Shown: in pieces, positions 44,574 to 53,222 of the stretch | Layout of the letters: every line of letters begins with the position of its first letter | Numbering within the stretch: position 1 is the stretch's first letter | Assembly: GCA_021604545.1 (NCBI GenBank) | Contig: BQJE01000002.1 | Location: 248,001-312,000, forward strand | DNA length: 64,000 bases | Reading direction: 5' to 3' | Origin: Micavibrio sp. | GTDB taxonomy: Bacteria > Pseudomonadota > Alphaproteobacteria > Micavibrionales > Micavibrionaceae | The notes under the pieces: generated by a model | What the model was told of the DNA's origin: nothing | Databases searched by the model: none | What the model saw: only the letters and a program-made list of their open reading frames with translations | Translations under genes and position numbers: made by a program

Positions 44574-44648
44574 TGAACCCTTTTGCGGCATTGGTTATTT
44601 GTCACTCTTCCTTTATAACCATAAAGGCAAACACGAAAAGGTCAAAAT

Positions 44649-45950
44649 ATGTTTGATTTAAAGGCAATACGGGAAAACCCCGCGGATTTTGATAAAGGCT
44701 GGGCCAGAAGAGGGTTGGAGCCGCAGACGCCTGCGCTTTTGAGGATGGATGAAGATCTGAGGCAGGCACAAACGCTTATGCAAGACGCCCAGAATACAAG
44801 AAATGGACTATCCAAAGAGATTGGGGAGCTTAAGAAGAAGGGTGAAGATGCGAGCGAGATGATGGAAAAGGTGTCCGCTCTCAAAAATGCGATAGAGACC
44901 GCGCAGGAGCAGGTGAACACAATTTCAAGTTCCCTGAGCCAGCATCTGGCGGCCCTGCCGAATATTATGGCTGGTGATGTTCCCGATGGTGCCGATGAAG
45001 GCGCGAATGTTGAGGTACGTAAAGTTGGTGAGGTGAAAGTTGCCAGCGGGCCGGATCATGTCGAGATTGGTGAGGCGTTGGGCATGCTGGATTTTGAAGC
45101 GGCGGCAAAAATGTCGGGCGCACGATTTTCACTTTTAAGCGGTGGGCTGGCGAGGTTAGAGCGGGCGCTGGCGCAGTTCTTCCTTGATACGCATACGGAC
45201 GAGCATGGATACACGGAAGTGTCGCCGCCACTTATTGTGCGTGATAATGCGATGTTCGGCACCGGGCAGTTGCCAAAATTTGCGGAAGATCTGTTTCGCA
45301 TTCCTGAAAGTTCAGTAGAGTTGGAAGCAAAAGTGGAGTCTTCACGCTGGTTGATTCCAACGGCGGAAGTGCCGCTGACCAATATTGTCGCCGAGAGCAT
45401 TGTTGAGGCAGATTACCTGCCGCGGCGCTATACGGCGTTCACACCGTGTTTCAGGTCCGAGGCGGGTTCCGCCGGAAAAGATACGCGCGGTATGTTGCGT
45501 CAGCATCAGTTTTATAAAGTTGAGATGGTTTCTATTGTTGCGCCGGAAGAAAGTGAAGCCGAGCATGAACGTATGACCAAATGTGCGGAGACTGTTTTAG
45601 AAAAGCTTGGGCTGCCGTTCCGCACCGTAGTGTTGTGTAGTGGTGATACCGGATTTGGCGCGACCAAGACCTATGATCTGGAAGTTTGGTTGCCGGGGCA
45701 GGAGAAATACAGAGAAGTTTCTTCCTGTTCGAATTGTGGTGATTTTCAGGCGCGGCGCATGAATGCGCGGTATAAAAATGCAGATGGTAAGAATGTTTTT
45801 GTCCATACATTGAACGGCTCTGGCGTTGCGATTGGCCGTGCGCTGATTGCTGTGATGGAGAATTATTACGATCCAGCCGATGGCGGCATTCACGTGCCGG
45901 AGGTTTTGAAGCCCTATATGGGCGGGGTCGAAAAGATCAACAAAACCTGA
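44649..45950 (+). CDS. serS: Seryl-tRNA synthetase
   Basis: A 433-residue class II synthetase. A long N-terminal coiled coil (about 28–100: [17 protein letters not shown] … [13 protein letters not shown]) clamps the tRNA-Ser variable arm. Motif 2 is [24 protein letters not shown], motif 3 is [20 protein letters not shown], and the preceding [15 protein letters not shown] matches SerRS. The whole length is conserved. It charges tRNA-Ser. In many alphaproteobacteria the next genes are surE and pcm. Confidence 0.97.
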   Translation: MFDLKAIRENPADFDKGWARRGLEPQTPALLRMDEDLRQAQTLMQDAQNTRNGLSKEIGELKKKGEDASEMMEKVSALKNAIETAQEQVNTISSSLSQHLAALPNIMAGDVPDGADEGANVEVRKVGEVKVASGPDHVEIGEALGMLDFEAAAKMSGARFSLLSGGLARLERALAQFFLDTHTDEHGYTEVSPPLIVRDNAMFGTGQLPKFAEDLFRIPESSVELEAKVESSRWLIPTAEVPLTNIVAESIVEADYLPRRYTAFTPCFRSEAGSAGKDTRGMLRQHQFYKVEMVSIVAPEESEAEHERMTKCAETVLEKLGLPFRTVVLCSGDTGFGATKTYDLEVWLPGQEKYREVSSCSNCGDFQARRMNARYKNADGKNVFVHTLNGSGVAIGRALIAVMENYYDPADGGIHVPEVLKPYMGGVEKINKT

Positions 45951-46028
45951 GTTTCTTTCCATAAATTTGCAGTTGGAGGTCGGGCTGTGCTATGTAGGGG
46001 TAGTTCTGCGTAGAGTATGGAGTAAAAA

Positions 46029-46367
46029 ATGGCTGGGATATCCAATATAGTTTTAAGTCTGGTTTTTGCCGGTATGGCGGTAGGAAATGGAGGGTCAGCG
46101 CCCATTAAGATGGATATTCATCGGGCTCTGCTTAATATCGGTGCTCCAAATCTGCCACCGGCGGATAGTCCGCCGCCTGAGCACATTAACGCAGAAAGAT
46201 GGGTGGTTGACGATGTTTTTACATTGGCATCGGAAAAAAAGAAATTTTCAGATGCGATGGTCACGCCTGCGTACTTAACAGGGAAAGGCTGCTCCGATGT
46301 GAAAAGTTCTGGATATTACATGGAGGAGCCAGAAGGAAGCATTATATTCTGGTATGAGTGTAGCTGA
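46029..46367 (+). CDS. Small secreted protein of unknown function
   Basis: A 112-residue protein with a hydrophobic N-terminal run (ISNIVLSLVFAGMAVGN) that fits a signal peptide or membrane anchor, then a proline-rich stretch (LPPADSPPPEHIN), and a C-terminal part with two cysteines (GKGCSDVK, FWYECS). GGAG precedes the ATG by six bases. I do not recognise it. It occupies the place where surE usually lies between serS and pcm. Confidence 0.6.
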   Translation: MAGISNIVLSLVFAGMAVGNGGSAPIKMDIHRALLNIGAPNLPPADSPPPEHINAERWVVDDVFTLASEKKKFSDAMVTPAYLTGKGCSDVKSSGYYMEEPEGSIIFWYECS

Positions 46368-46406
46368 TCCCTTGTTTTTTCTGCTTGGCTTACGCATAGT
46401 TTCTTC

Positions 46407-46439
46407 ATGAACACCCAAGACATCAATAAACGCATATGA
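46407..46439 (+). pseudogene. Ten-codon remnant of a pcm start
   Basis: It reads MNTQDINKRI and then TGA, which overlaps the ATG of the next gene. The first 30 bases (46406–46435) match the start of pcm (46896–46925) at 26 of 30 positions. It is either a remnant of a former pcm or a coupled leader peptide. Confidence 0.45.
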
Positions 46440-46900
46440 ACCAGGAAGAGTATTTGAGTGAAATTCTCTGGGCCGTGACAGGAGAAGTTTACGGTCAGGC
46501 TTTGTTTCAAACTGCCGCCGAGCAAGCAGAAGATAAAGAGGTGAGTCGTAAATGCGCTGTTCTGGCTGATCTGGAAGCGGCGACATTGGCGCGTCTGCAA
46601 ACACTGATCGATAAATATTCTTTGACCTATAACGACGATGAGCATATTGAAAGAGGCCGGCAAAACGGCCGGAAAATCATTGAACGCGGCTGGCAGGAAA
46701 CAATGGTATTGTTCAATGAAGCGGTTGGTGACGATGTGGACCGCATGGAAAGACTGTTAGACAATGCGCCCGAAGAAGACAGCGGGGCCTTGCAGTTTTT
46801 GGTGGCACACGAAAAAGCGCTGGCTTTTTTTATTGAACAGGAATTGGCGGGTAGCGTAGAGTCTTTAAGCGAAGCCCATAAATTATTGCAGGAAACATGA
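46436..46900 (+). CDS. Helical ferritin-like/rubrerythrin-type protein of unknown function
   Basis: A 154-residue all-helical protein: YLSEILWAVTGEVYGQALFQTAAEQAEDKEV, CAVLADLEAATLARLQTLIDKY, and a QFLVAHEKALAFFIEQELAG end. The ExxH-like AHEKALAFF region and two Glu-rich helices resemble the four-helix ferritin-like or rubrerythrin fold, which binds two iron atoms; the metal ligands are not all assignable. It overlaps pcm by an ATGA. It is flanked on both sides by copies of the first 30 bases of pcm. Confidence 0.6.
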   Translation: MNQEEYLSEILWAVTGEVYGQALFQTAAEQAEDKEVSRKCAVLADLEAATLARLQTLIDKYSLTYNDDEHIERGRQNGRKIIERGWQETMVLFNEAVGDDVDRMERLLDNAPEEDSGALQFLVAHEKALAFFIEQELAGSVESLSEAHKLLQET

Positions 46901-47574
46901 ACGCGCAGGATATCAATAAACGCATTCGGCTGATTATGCATCTGCGCACCATGGGGGTGACGGATACGGATGTGCTCTCAGCCATGGAGCGCGTGCCGCG
47001 TGATGAATTTGTACCCAAAGAAGTCCTTGATCAGGCATGGGAAGATATGGCGCTACCGATTGGCCGCGGGCAGACGATTTCACAGCCGCTGGTGGTGGCG
47101 AAGATGAGCGAAGGGCTAAGACTTTCAGATCGCGACAAGGTTTTGGAGATTGGCACGGGGTGTGGTTATCAAACCGCGATCCTCGCGCATTTGGCGCGGC
47201 GGGTTTACACGATTGAGCGCCATGTGCCATTGCAGGAAGATGCGGAGAAGCGGTTCGATCAGTTGAAGCTGCGCAACATTACTGCATTGGCCGCCGATGG
47301 CATGAAAGGCTGGCCGACCATGGGCGGGATTGATCAGGCACCATTTGATAAAATTATTGTTACCGCTGCTGCGTCCACTGAGCCGCCACAGGCTTTGCTG
47401 GATCAGTTGAAAGAGGGCGGGATTATGGTCATTCCTGTTGGCCCGCCGGGGGATCAGATGCTCAGGAGTTATCAGAAGAAAGAGGATGGTAGTTTTACCA
47501 TTAAGGACTTGATGCCTGTGCGTTTCGTACCTTTGCTGCCGGATGTGGCTAAGGATGACGAAGCCGCCGCTTAG
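46897..47574 (+). CDS. pcm: Protein-L-isoaspartate O-methyltransferase
   Basis: A 225-residue SAM-dependent enzyme that methylates isoaspartyl residues in damaged proteins. Features: VPRDEFVPKE and AWEDMALPIGRGQTISQPLVVAKM (substrate binding), LEIGTGCGYQTAILA (about 84–98) for SAM, VYTIERH, TALAADGMKGWP, FDKIIVTAAASTEPPQALLDQL and the C-terminal VRFVPL. Length and order are typical. It stands before an M23 peptidase gene, as in many alphaproteobacteria (pcm–nlpD-like). Confidence 0.95.
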   Translation: MNAQDINKRIRLIMHLRTMGVTDTDVLSAMERVPRDEFVPKEVLDQAWEDMALPIGRGQTISQPLVVAKMSEGLRLSDRDKVLEIGTGCGYQTAILAHLARRVYTIERHVPLQEDAEKRFDQLKLRNITALAADGMKGWPTMGGIDQAPFDKIIVTAAASTEPPQALLDQLKEGGIMVIPVGPPGDQMLRSYQKKEDGSFTIKDLMPVRFVPLLPDVAKDDEAAA

Positions 47575-47613
47575 CCTCTGGATGGTCCCAAACGGATGGT
47601 GTATGGTAGGGGC

Positions 47614-48624
47614 ATGAAAAGGCCAATCGTCACTTGTAGTTCAATTCTCATTCTATTTCTTTTAACCGCTTGTCTTGGCGCGCAGAGCCCTGCGCCGGTA
47701 TCGCATTATGGGCGTTCGCAGGGCGCGGGGAGTGCGGGCATTCATACGGTGGTGCATGGCGATACGCTGTGGAGCATTTCGCAGCGCTATAATATGGCGC
47801 AGCGCGATATTGCGGTGAAGAATAAGTTGAATGCGCCCTTTGCTTTGATTGCCGGTCAGCGTTTGTGGCTGCCGCCACCGATGGAATATAAAGTGCGGCA
47901 AGGTGATACTCTATATGAAGTGTCGCGAGTGTTCGGCGTGAATACCAACGAGATTGCGCGGCTGAATAATTTGCGCTCCCCTTATATTATGAAGCCGGGG
48001 CAAGTTTTGCAGATGCCGTCCGTGACGCGTAAGACGATAGAGCTGGAGCAGGAAGGCTATGAGGTTGCGACAACGTCAAGGGCTCTGCCAACGGGAACGG
48101 TGGAGCGCGAGGTTCTTGGCGCACCTGGCCCGACAACAAAGCCGGGTAAAGCTCCGGTTAAGCAGGCGGCAATTGATCCGGCGCATAAGGGAACCATTAA
48201 GCCAAAACCCAAATCAAAAATTTCGAAGCGAACCCCCAAGCGATCTTCGGGTAAGTTTTTACATCCGGTGAAGGGGGAGGTGATTTCACGTTATGGTCCG
48301 AAGAAGAGTGGGCTACATAATGATGGAATCAATATTAAGGCACCGCGGGGTACGCCGGTGCGGGCCGCCGAAAACGGCGTGGTGGTTTATGCTGGTAGTG
48401 AGTTGAAGGGTTCCGGGAATTTGGTGCTCGTGCGTCATGATGGGCGTTGGATGAGTGCTTACGCGCATATGGATAAAACAATGATTAAGCGCGGTGATAC
48501 CATTAAGCGCGGTCAGACAATTGGTACGGTTGGAACTTCAGGGTCTGTTTCAACACCGCAGCTGCATTTTGAATTGCGTCGTGGCACGGAAGCGATTAAC
48601 CCGGACCGTTACTTGGAAGGCTAA
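47614..48624 (+). CDS. LysM- and M23-domain lipoprotein, NlpD-like
   Basis: About 336 residues. A lipoprotein signal with TACLG, two LysM motifs (HTVVHGDTLWSISQRYN, about 43–59; YKVRQGDTLYEVSRVFG, about 90–106), a proline/lysine linker and a C-terminal M23 fold (about 215–336) with KSGLHNDGINIKAPRGTPVRAAENG and QLHFELRRG. The zinc-site HxxxD and HxH are partly altered (LHNDGIN), as in NlpD/EnvC, which regulate amidases rather than cut peptidoglycan. Start at 47614 follows TAGGGG; 47596 would add six residues. Confidence 0.88.
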   Translation: MKRPIVTCSSILILFLLTACLGAQSPAPVSHYGRSQGAGSAGIHTVVHGDTLWSISQRYNMAQRDIAVKNKLNAPFALIAGQRLWLPPPMEYKVRQGDTLYEVSRVFGVNTNEIARLNNLRSPYIMKPGQVLQMPSVTRKTIELEQEGYEVATTSRALPTGTVEREVLGAPGPTTKPGKAPVKQAAIDPAHKGTIKPKPKSKISKRTPKRSSGKFLHPVKGEVISRYGPKKSGLHNDGINIKAPRGTPVRAAENGVVVYAGSELKGSGNLVLVRHDGRWMSAYAHMDKTMIKRGDTIKRGQTIGTVGTSGSVSTPQLHFELRRGTEAINPDRYLEG

Positions 48625-48628
48625 AGCT

Positions 48629-48715
48629 ATGCAGCTAATTCTTTTTCTTTTTCTTTTTGTTGCCATCGGTGTGGGTGGCTGGTTTCTCCTCAAGTTCATC
48701 AGGGATAAAACCTAA
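48629..48715 (+). CDS. 28-residue membrane miniprotein
   Basis: A single hydrophobic segment: MQLILFLFLFVAIGVGGWFL followed by LKFIRDKT. The stop codon is immediately followed by the ATG of the DUF3592 gene, and GGAAGG lies ten bases before its start. This packing argues for a real translated leader or tiny membrane protein, but it is short enough to occur by chance. Confidence 0.4.
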   Translation: MQLILFLFLFVAIGVGGWFLLKFIRDKT

Positions 48716-49765
48716 ATGGATGCCTTCGATATCGCTTTTGATGCGATGGCGGCCTGGAACCAGGTCGGGTTGCTGATTGGTGGACTGGTTCTGGTTGCTC
48801 TTGGCGGTTTGATCATTGGAAATTTTGTGTATTGGCGACTGAAGGCCTGGCGTTTTACGGCTACAATTATTGGTGTCAGGGTTGAACCGGGGAGTAAAGG
48901 GCAGGACATGTATTATCCTGTGCTTGAATATACAACGCCGGAGGGGCAAACGGTGCAGGCCACGGCTGATGGGGGCTCGTCATTGCTGGGTAATAAAATA
49001 CCAGGCAAACGCGTACGTGTTTTGGTGATGCGCAATGACCCGGAAACGGTACGAATTAAAGGATATTTTCTGCCGATACTGGGTATGATTTTATTGCTGC
49101 CGGGGTTGGGTTTGATGGTGGCGGGGTTTCGTCACGCAGAGCTGAATATTTATACGCTTGTGGTTGCAGCGGCTTTCTTTGTCTATATCGGATTTAGACT
49201 GTCTAAAATTATAAAGCCTAAAGATGAGTGGGAAGAGGTTTCAGAATTTCAGCAGCGCAAGTCCAAAGAGCGTGAAGAAAAACAACAAGCCATGAAGGTG
49301 TTGGATAAAGATGAGGTCATGAAACTGATCAAAAAACAGGATAAGGTGAACCGTTTCTGGGTCCCGATTATGCTGCTGGTTGGATTGGGCGTGGCTGGTT
49401 TGGGTGGTTATTTGGGCAAAGACCTAACGACGCTGCTGGCGGTTGGAGAAGCAGTTGAGGGGCGTGTTGTTGATGTCAAAAGCGAGTATAGCTCGGATTC
49501 CACCACTTATTATCCAATCGTGGAATACCAAAGTTTGCAGGGTAAGACAGTTAAATTTAAGAGCAAGGTTGGCTCTAATCCGCCGATGAACCGGACAGGA
49601 GATATTGTCAGCGTGATTTATGATCCTCATCGGCCGGATAAGGCCATGATTGACCGGGGAATATGGAACTGGGCGGCTTCAGGCGGGTGCGTGACTGGCG
49701 GGCTTTTGCTGGCTTGGTTAGCCCTGGGCACTTTTGCGGGGACACGCAGGCGCGCGCGGCTATAA
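48716..49765 (+). CDS. DUF3592-domain membrane protein
   Basis: A 349-residue protein with two similar domains, each of the DUF3592 layout: YYPVLEYTTPEGQTVQATADGGSS (about 62–85) and YYPIVEYQSLQGKTVKFKSKVGSN (about 262–285). Hydrophobic segments lie at about 15–38, 118–137, 145–162, 222–241 and 315–338. DUF3592 proteins are often encoded near secretion or surface genes and their role is unknown. It lies between the NlpD-like and yajC genes. Confidence 0.8.
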   Translation: MDAFDIAFDAMAAWNQVGLLIGGLVLVALGGLIIGNFVYWRLKAWRFTATIIGVRVEPGSKGQDMYYPVLEYTTPEGQTVQATADGGSSLLGNKIPGKRVRVLVMRNDPETVRIKGYFLPILGMILLLPGLGLMVAGFRHAELNIYTLVVAAAFFVYIGFRLSKIIKPKDEWEEVSEFQQRKSKEREEKQQAMKVLDKDEVMKLIKKQDKVNRFWVPIMLLVGLGVAGLGGYLGKDLTTLLAVGEAVEGRVVDVKSEYSSDSTTYYPIVEYQSLQGKTVKFKSKVGSNPPMNRTGDIVSVIYDPHRPDKAMIDRGIWNWAASGGCVTGGLLLAWLALGTFAGTRRRARL

Positions 49766-49834
49766 TCCCCTTGTTTTTAACGGTTTTCCCTTTATAGTCC
49801 TCGATGAATAAAAAATACGAAAAGGATAGATAAT

Positions 49835-50224
49835 ATGTTGATTTCCAAAGCTTATGCAGCTGCTGAAGAGGTTTCTGATACTCTAGCCGGTGCGCCAGGT
49901 GCAGGCGAAGCCTTTGCGTGGAATATGGGACTGGTTTTGGTTCTGGTAGTTTTGTTTTATGTCTTGTTGATTATGCCTCAGCAAAAACGCTTCAAAGAAC
50001 ACAGTCAGATGCTTCAGGGCCTTAAGAAAGGCGACAAAGTTGTGACCGGCGGCGGGCTGGTTGGCAAGATCGAAAAAATTGAAGAAGGCAATGACGAGGT
50101 TGTTGTTGATCTGGGTAGCGGCATGAAAGTGACAGCTTTGCGCTCCACCATTCATGGTAAGGATGAGCCGTTGCTTCGCGATAAGCCGTCCAATGACCCC
50201 AAAGAAAAAAAGAAAAGCTTGTAA
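49835..50224 (+). CDS. yajC: Preprotein translocase subunit YajC
   Basis: A 129-residue protein with one membrane segment (about 28–46: WNMGLVLVLVVLFYVLLIM), then PQQKRFKEHSQMLQGLKKGDKVVTGGGLVGKI and a KVTALRSTI end. YajC joins SecD and SecF in the accessory complex that aids SecYEG export. A little longer than E. coli YajC because of an N-terminal Ala-rich leader and a lysine-rich tail. secD begins 21 bases downstream. Confidence 0.95.
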   Translation: MLISKAYAAAEEVSDTLAGAPGAGEAFAWNMGLVLVLVVLFYVLLIMPQQKRFKEHSQMLQGLKKGDKVVTGGGLVGKIEKIEEGNDEVVVDLGSGMKVTALRSTIHGKDEPLLRDKPSNDPKEKKKSL

Positions 50225-50245
50225 AGGTTAGAAGTGTAAATTCCT

Positions 50246-51796
50246 ATGGTTAATATTGCCCCCTGGAAAATTGTTCTTGTGCTGATTGTGTGTGTGCTGG
50301 GCTTTGCCTATAGCGCGCCGAATGTCGCTGGTGATGGCGCGCGGGGCTGGCTGCAGGAAAACCTGCCAAGCTGGATGCCAACCAAGACGGTCAATCTGGG
50401 GCTGGATTTGCGCGGTGGTGCGCATCTTTTGTATGAGGTTGAGGTTGGTGTCGTGTTCAAAGAGCGCGCCGATATGATGGTGCAGGATTTGCGTAAAAGT
50501 TTACGCGAGGAAAAAATTGGTTATACGCGTATTGGGGCTATTCCAAAAGGCGTGCGGGTGACACTGCGTGATAAGGAAGATGGCGAAAAAGCGCGCAAGA
50601 TTTTACGGACCTCCAATAATAACAATCTTGAAATATTGACCGGGCAGGATGGCAAAACCATCGAAGGGAAGATGAACGAAATAGCCGAGAAAGATGTTCT
50701 CGATCAGACGATTTCCCAATCGATTGAAATTGTTAGAAGGCGTGTCGATGAGCTGGGAACGACTGAGCCGAGCATTCAGCGCCAGGGTGAGAACCGTATT
50801 TTACTTCAGGTGCCGGGCGCCAATGCAGAGGATTTAAAGGCCATTATCGGCAAGACAGCCAAGCTTGGCTTTCATCTGGTCAGCAATACGCAAGGTGGTG
50901 TTAGCGGCCTTACGTTGCCGATGTTGGATGAGCCGGGGCGTGTGATCACAATAGAGCGCCGGGCGATTATTACCGGCGATATGCTGGAGACAGCATCGCC
51001 CTCGTTCCAGCAAGGCGAAGCGGTGGTGAGTTTTCGTCTTAATGGTGTTGGTGGACGGCGTTTTTGTGATGTGACGCGCAACAATGTTGGTAAGCCATTT
51101 GCGATTGTCCTCGATAATGAAATCATCAGCGCGCCGAATATCCGTGAGCAGATTTGTGGTGGGCAAGGGGTTATCTCCGGCAGCTTTACTGTGCAGTCGG
51201 CGAATGAGTTGGCGTTGCTGCTGCGGGCTGGTGCATTGCCAGCACCGATGGAAGTGGTTGAAGAGCGTAGCGTTGGTCCGTCATTGGGCGCCGACTCAGT
51301 TGAGGCCGGGAAGAAAGCCAGCCTAATCGGTTTGGCGTTTATTCTGGTGTTTATGTTGCTGGCTTATGGCTTGTTTGGGTTTATGGCTGATGTTGCGCTG
51401 GTTGTGAATGTGGCGCTGATCTTTGCTATTTTGTCAGGGCTGCAGGCGACATTGACGTTGCCGGGTATAGCCGGGATTGTTCTGACGGTCGGGATGGCGG
51501 TTGATGCGAATGTGTTGATTTTTGAACGTATTAGAGAAGAGCTGCGCGCAGGGCGCTCGCCGATCTCGGCGATTGATGCCGGGTATAGCCGCGCGATGGC
51601 GACAATTATTGACTCCAACCTTACGACTTTAATTGCGGCGATTATTCTGTTTTCCTTCGGGACCGGGCCGGTTAAAGGCTTTGCGGTGACGCTGGGGATT
51701 GGAATTATGACGTCGTTCTTTACGGCAATCATGGTTACGCGGCTTTTGGTTGTGGCGTGGCTGCGCAAAACAAAACCAAGTGTGGTGCCGATATGA
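50246..51796 (+). CDS. secD: Protein translocase subunit SecD
   Basis: A 516-residue membrane protein with one N-terminal segment, a large periplasmic P1 domain beginning LGLDLRGGAHLLYEVEV, RVDELGTTEPSIQRQGENRILLQVPG, and a C-terminal block of five membrane helices with LTVGMAVDANVLIFERIREELRAG and GTGPVKGFAVTLGIGIMTS. Motifs D1–D6 of the SecD family are visible. It uses the proton-motive force to finish export across the inner membrane. The ATG of secF lies within its last codons. Confidence 0.96.
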   Translation: MVNIAPWKIVLVLIVCVLGFAYSAPNVAGDGARGWLQENLPSWMPTKTVNLGLDLRGGAHLLYEVEVGVVFKERADMMVQDLRKSLREEKIGYTRIGAIPKGVRVTLRDKEDGEKARKILRTSNNNNLEILTGQDGKTIEGKMNEIAEKDVLDQTISQSIEIVRRRVDELGTTEPSIQRQGENRILLQVPGANAEDLKAIIGKTAKLGFHLVSNTQGGVSGLTLPMLDEPGRVITIERRAIITGDMLETASPSFQQGEAVVSFRLNGVGGRRFCDVTRNNVGKPFAIVLDNEIISAPNIREQICGGQGVISGSFTVQSANELALLLRAGALPAPMEVVEERSVGPSLGADSVEAGKKASLIGLAFILVFMLLAYGLFGFMADVALVVNVALIFAILSGLQATLTLPGIAGIVLTVGMAVDANVLIFERIREELRAGRSPISAIDAGYSRAMATIIDSNLTTLIAAIILFSFGTGPVKGFAVTLGIGIMTSFFTAIMVTRLLVVAWLRKTKPSVVPI

Positions 51797-52794
51797 GAGG
51801 TTTACGTTTAGTACCGGAAGAGACAAAGGTTAATTTTATCGACAAGCGCGTGCTGGCGTTTATCGTGTCGTTTATCATTTTGTCGGGTTCGATTATAACG
51901 ACGGTCAAGGATGGTCTTAATTTCGGTATTGATTTCACCGGCGGTACTGTGATCGAGGTGCGTACGCCAGAAGTGCCGGATCTGGGGGCGCTCAGGCAGG
52001 AATTGAACGGCCTTGGGCTTGGCGCTATCTCTATTCAGGAATTCGGCCAGCCGGATGATTTGCTGATCCGTTTGCCGGAGCAGGTTGGTGATGCTGAGAG
52101 CGCCAAGGAGCGTGATTCTTGTCTGGAACATAGTAAAGCGGAATTCTGCCCAGCTTCAGCGCAGCAGGTTGCTATAGAGAAAGTTCGCGTCACTCTGGAT
52201 GCAAAATTCGAAGGTCAGATTGATTATCGCCGTACTGAGTTTGTTGGTCCGCAAGTCGGTAAAGAGTTGAAGCGGCAGGGGATGTACGCTGTGTTTTTCT
52301 CGCTGCTGGGGATTTTGGCTTATGTCTGGTTTCGTTTTGAATGGCAGTTCGGTGTCGCGGCGATTGTCGCGTTGGCCCATGATGCGATTGCCACAGTGGG
52401 TTTGTTTGCGCTGACGCAGCTTGAGTTCAACCTCTCAACCGTGGCGGCGATTTTGATGATTGCTGGCTATTCAATCAATGACACGGTGGTGGTATTTGAC
52501 AGGCTGCGCGAGAATTTGCGTAAGTACAAAAAGATGCCGTTGCCTGAGTTGTTCAATCTGTCGGTGAACCAGATGCTGGCGCGGACGTTGATGACGTCTG
52601 TGACAACTCTACTGGCGCTCGTTGCCCTATATGTGTTTGGTGGCGAAGTGATCCGCGATTTTGTTTATGCACTAATCTTTGGTATTATAATCGGAACGTA
52701 TTCTTCGGTATTTATTGCATCGCCCGTTTTACTTTACATGAATATCCGGCGCAGTGATGTGGCGCCAAAAGAGTCGGAGCCGCAAGAGGCCTAA
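51793..52794 (+). CDS. secF: Protein translocase subunit SecF
   Basis: About 333 residues. FGIDFTGGTVIEVRTPE is the first periplasmic motif; RTEFVGPQVGKELKRQGMYAV, MIAGYSINDTVVVFDRLRENLRKY and MTSVTTLLALVALYVFGGEVIRDFVYALIFG follow, with six membrane segments in total. ATG at 51793 overlaps the secD stop (ATGA) and is preferred; 51757 lies well inside secD. It forms a complex with SecD. Confidence 0.96.
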   Translation: MRGLRLVPEETKVNFIDKRVLAFIVSFIILSGSIITTVKDGLNFGIDFTGGTVIEVRTPEVPDLGALRQELNGLGLGAISIQEFGQPDDLLIRLPEQVGDAESAKERDSCLEHSKAEFCPASAQQVAIEKVRVTLDAKFEGQIDYRRTEFVGPQVGKELKRQGMYAVFFSLLGILAYVWFRFEWQFGVAAIVALAHDAIATVGLFALTQLEFNLSTVAAILMIAGYSINDTVVVFDRLRENLRKYKKMPLPELFNLSVNQMLARTLMTSVTTLLALVALYVFGGEVIRDFVYALIFGIIIGTYSSVFIASPVLLYMNIRRSDVAPKESEPQEA

Positions 52795-52809
52795 AAGGGA
52801 GTAAAAGTT

Positions 52810-53190
52810 ATGGACGTCACACCGATGGTTGGAAAAGATAAGAACATTATTCACAGCTATGTAGGTGGGCGATTCAAGGTGGGTGAAGAAGTATTTGAAA
52901 AGCCCATCATTGTCCTTCCCGACAGTGTGACATCATGGAAAGTGCCGGGCGGCGGGGCAGGCAAGCTTCAATTGGAGCATTTTGAGCCCATAATTGCCAT
53001 GAAAGCTGATCTGGATGTGGTTCTTTTTGGGTCTGGTAAGGCCATGGTGTTTCTATCACCAGATCTTAAATTTTCCCTACAAACTCAAGGGCTTAATATC
53101 GATATCATGGATACTGGCGCGGCCTGCCGGACCTATAATGTGTTGATGGCGGAAGGACGCCGCGTCGCAGCAGCATTATTGCCCACCTGA
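52810..53190 (+). CDS. Mth938-domain protein (NDUFAF3-like)
   Basis: A 126-residue Mth938-like protein (former DUF498): PIIVLPDSVTSWKVPGG, DVVLFGSGKAMVFLSPDLKF and IDIMDTGAACRTYNVLMAEGRRVAAALL. In mitochondria, NDUFAF3 helps assemble complex I, and in alphaproteobacteria the gene sits next to secDF and a squalene/phytoene-synthase-like gene, as noted for NDUFAF3 in the literature. GGGAG precedes ATG. Here the squalene-synthase-like gene is about 3.3 kb further downstream. Confidence 0.9.
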   Translation: MDVTPMVGKDKNIIHSYVGGRFKVGEEVFEKPIIVLPDSVTSWKVPGGGAGKLQLEHFEPIIAMKADLDVVLFGSGKAMVFLSPDLKFSLQTQGLNIDIMDTGAACRTYNVLMAEGRRVAAALLPT

Positions 53191-53222
53191 TTCCATAAGA
53201 AAACTTGAGTAAACGCCTCTAA

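Noticed and set aside
46406-46925. Mobile-element target-site duplication
   Set aside because: The 30-base copies look like a duplicated gene start, with synonymous-type changes, and no transposase or terminal inverted repeats are present.
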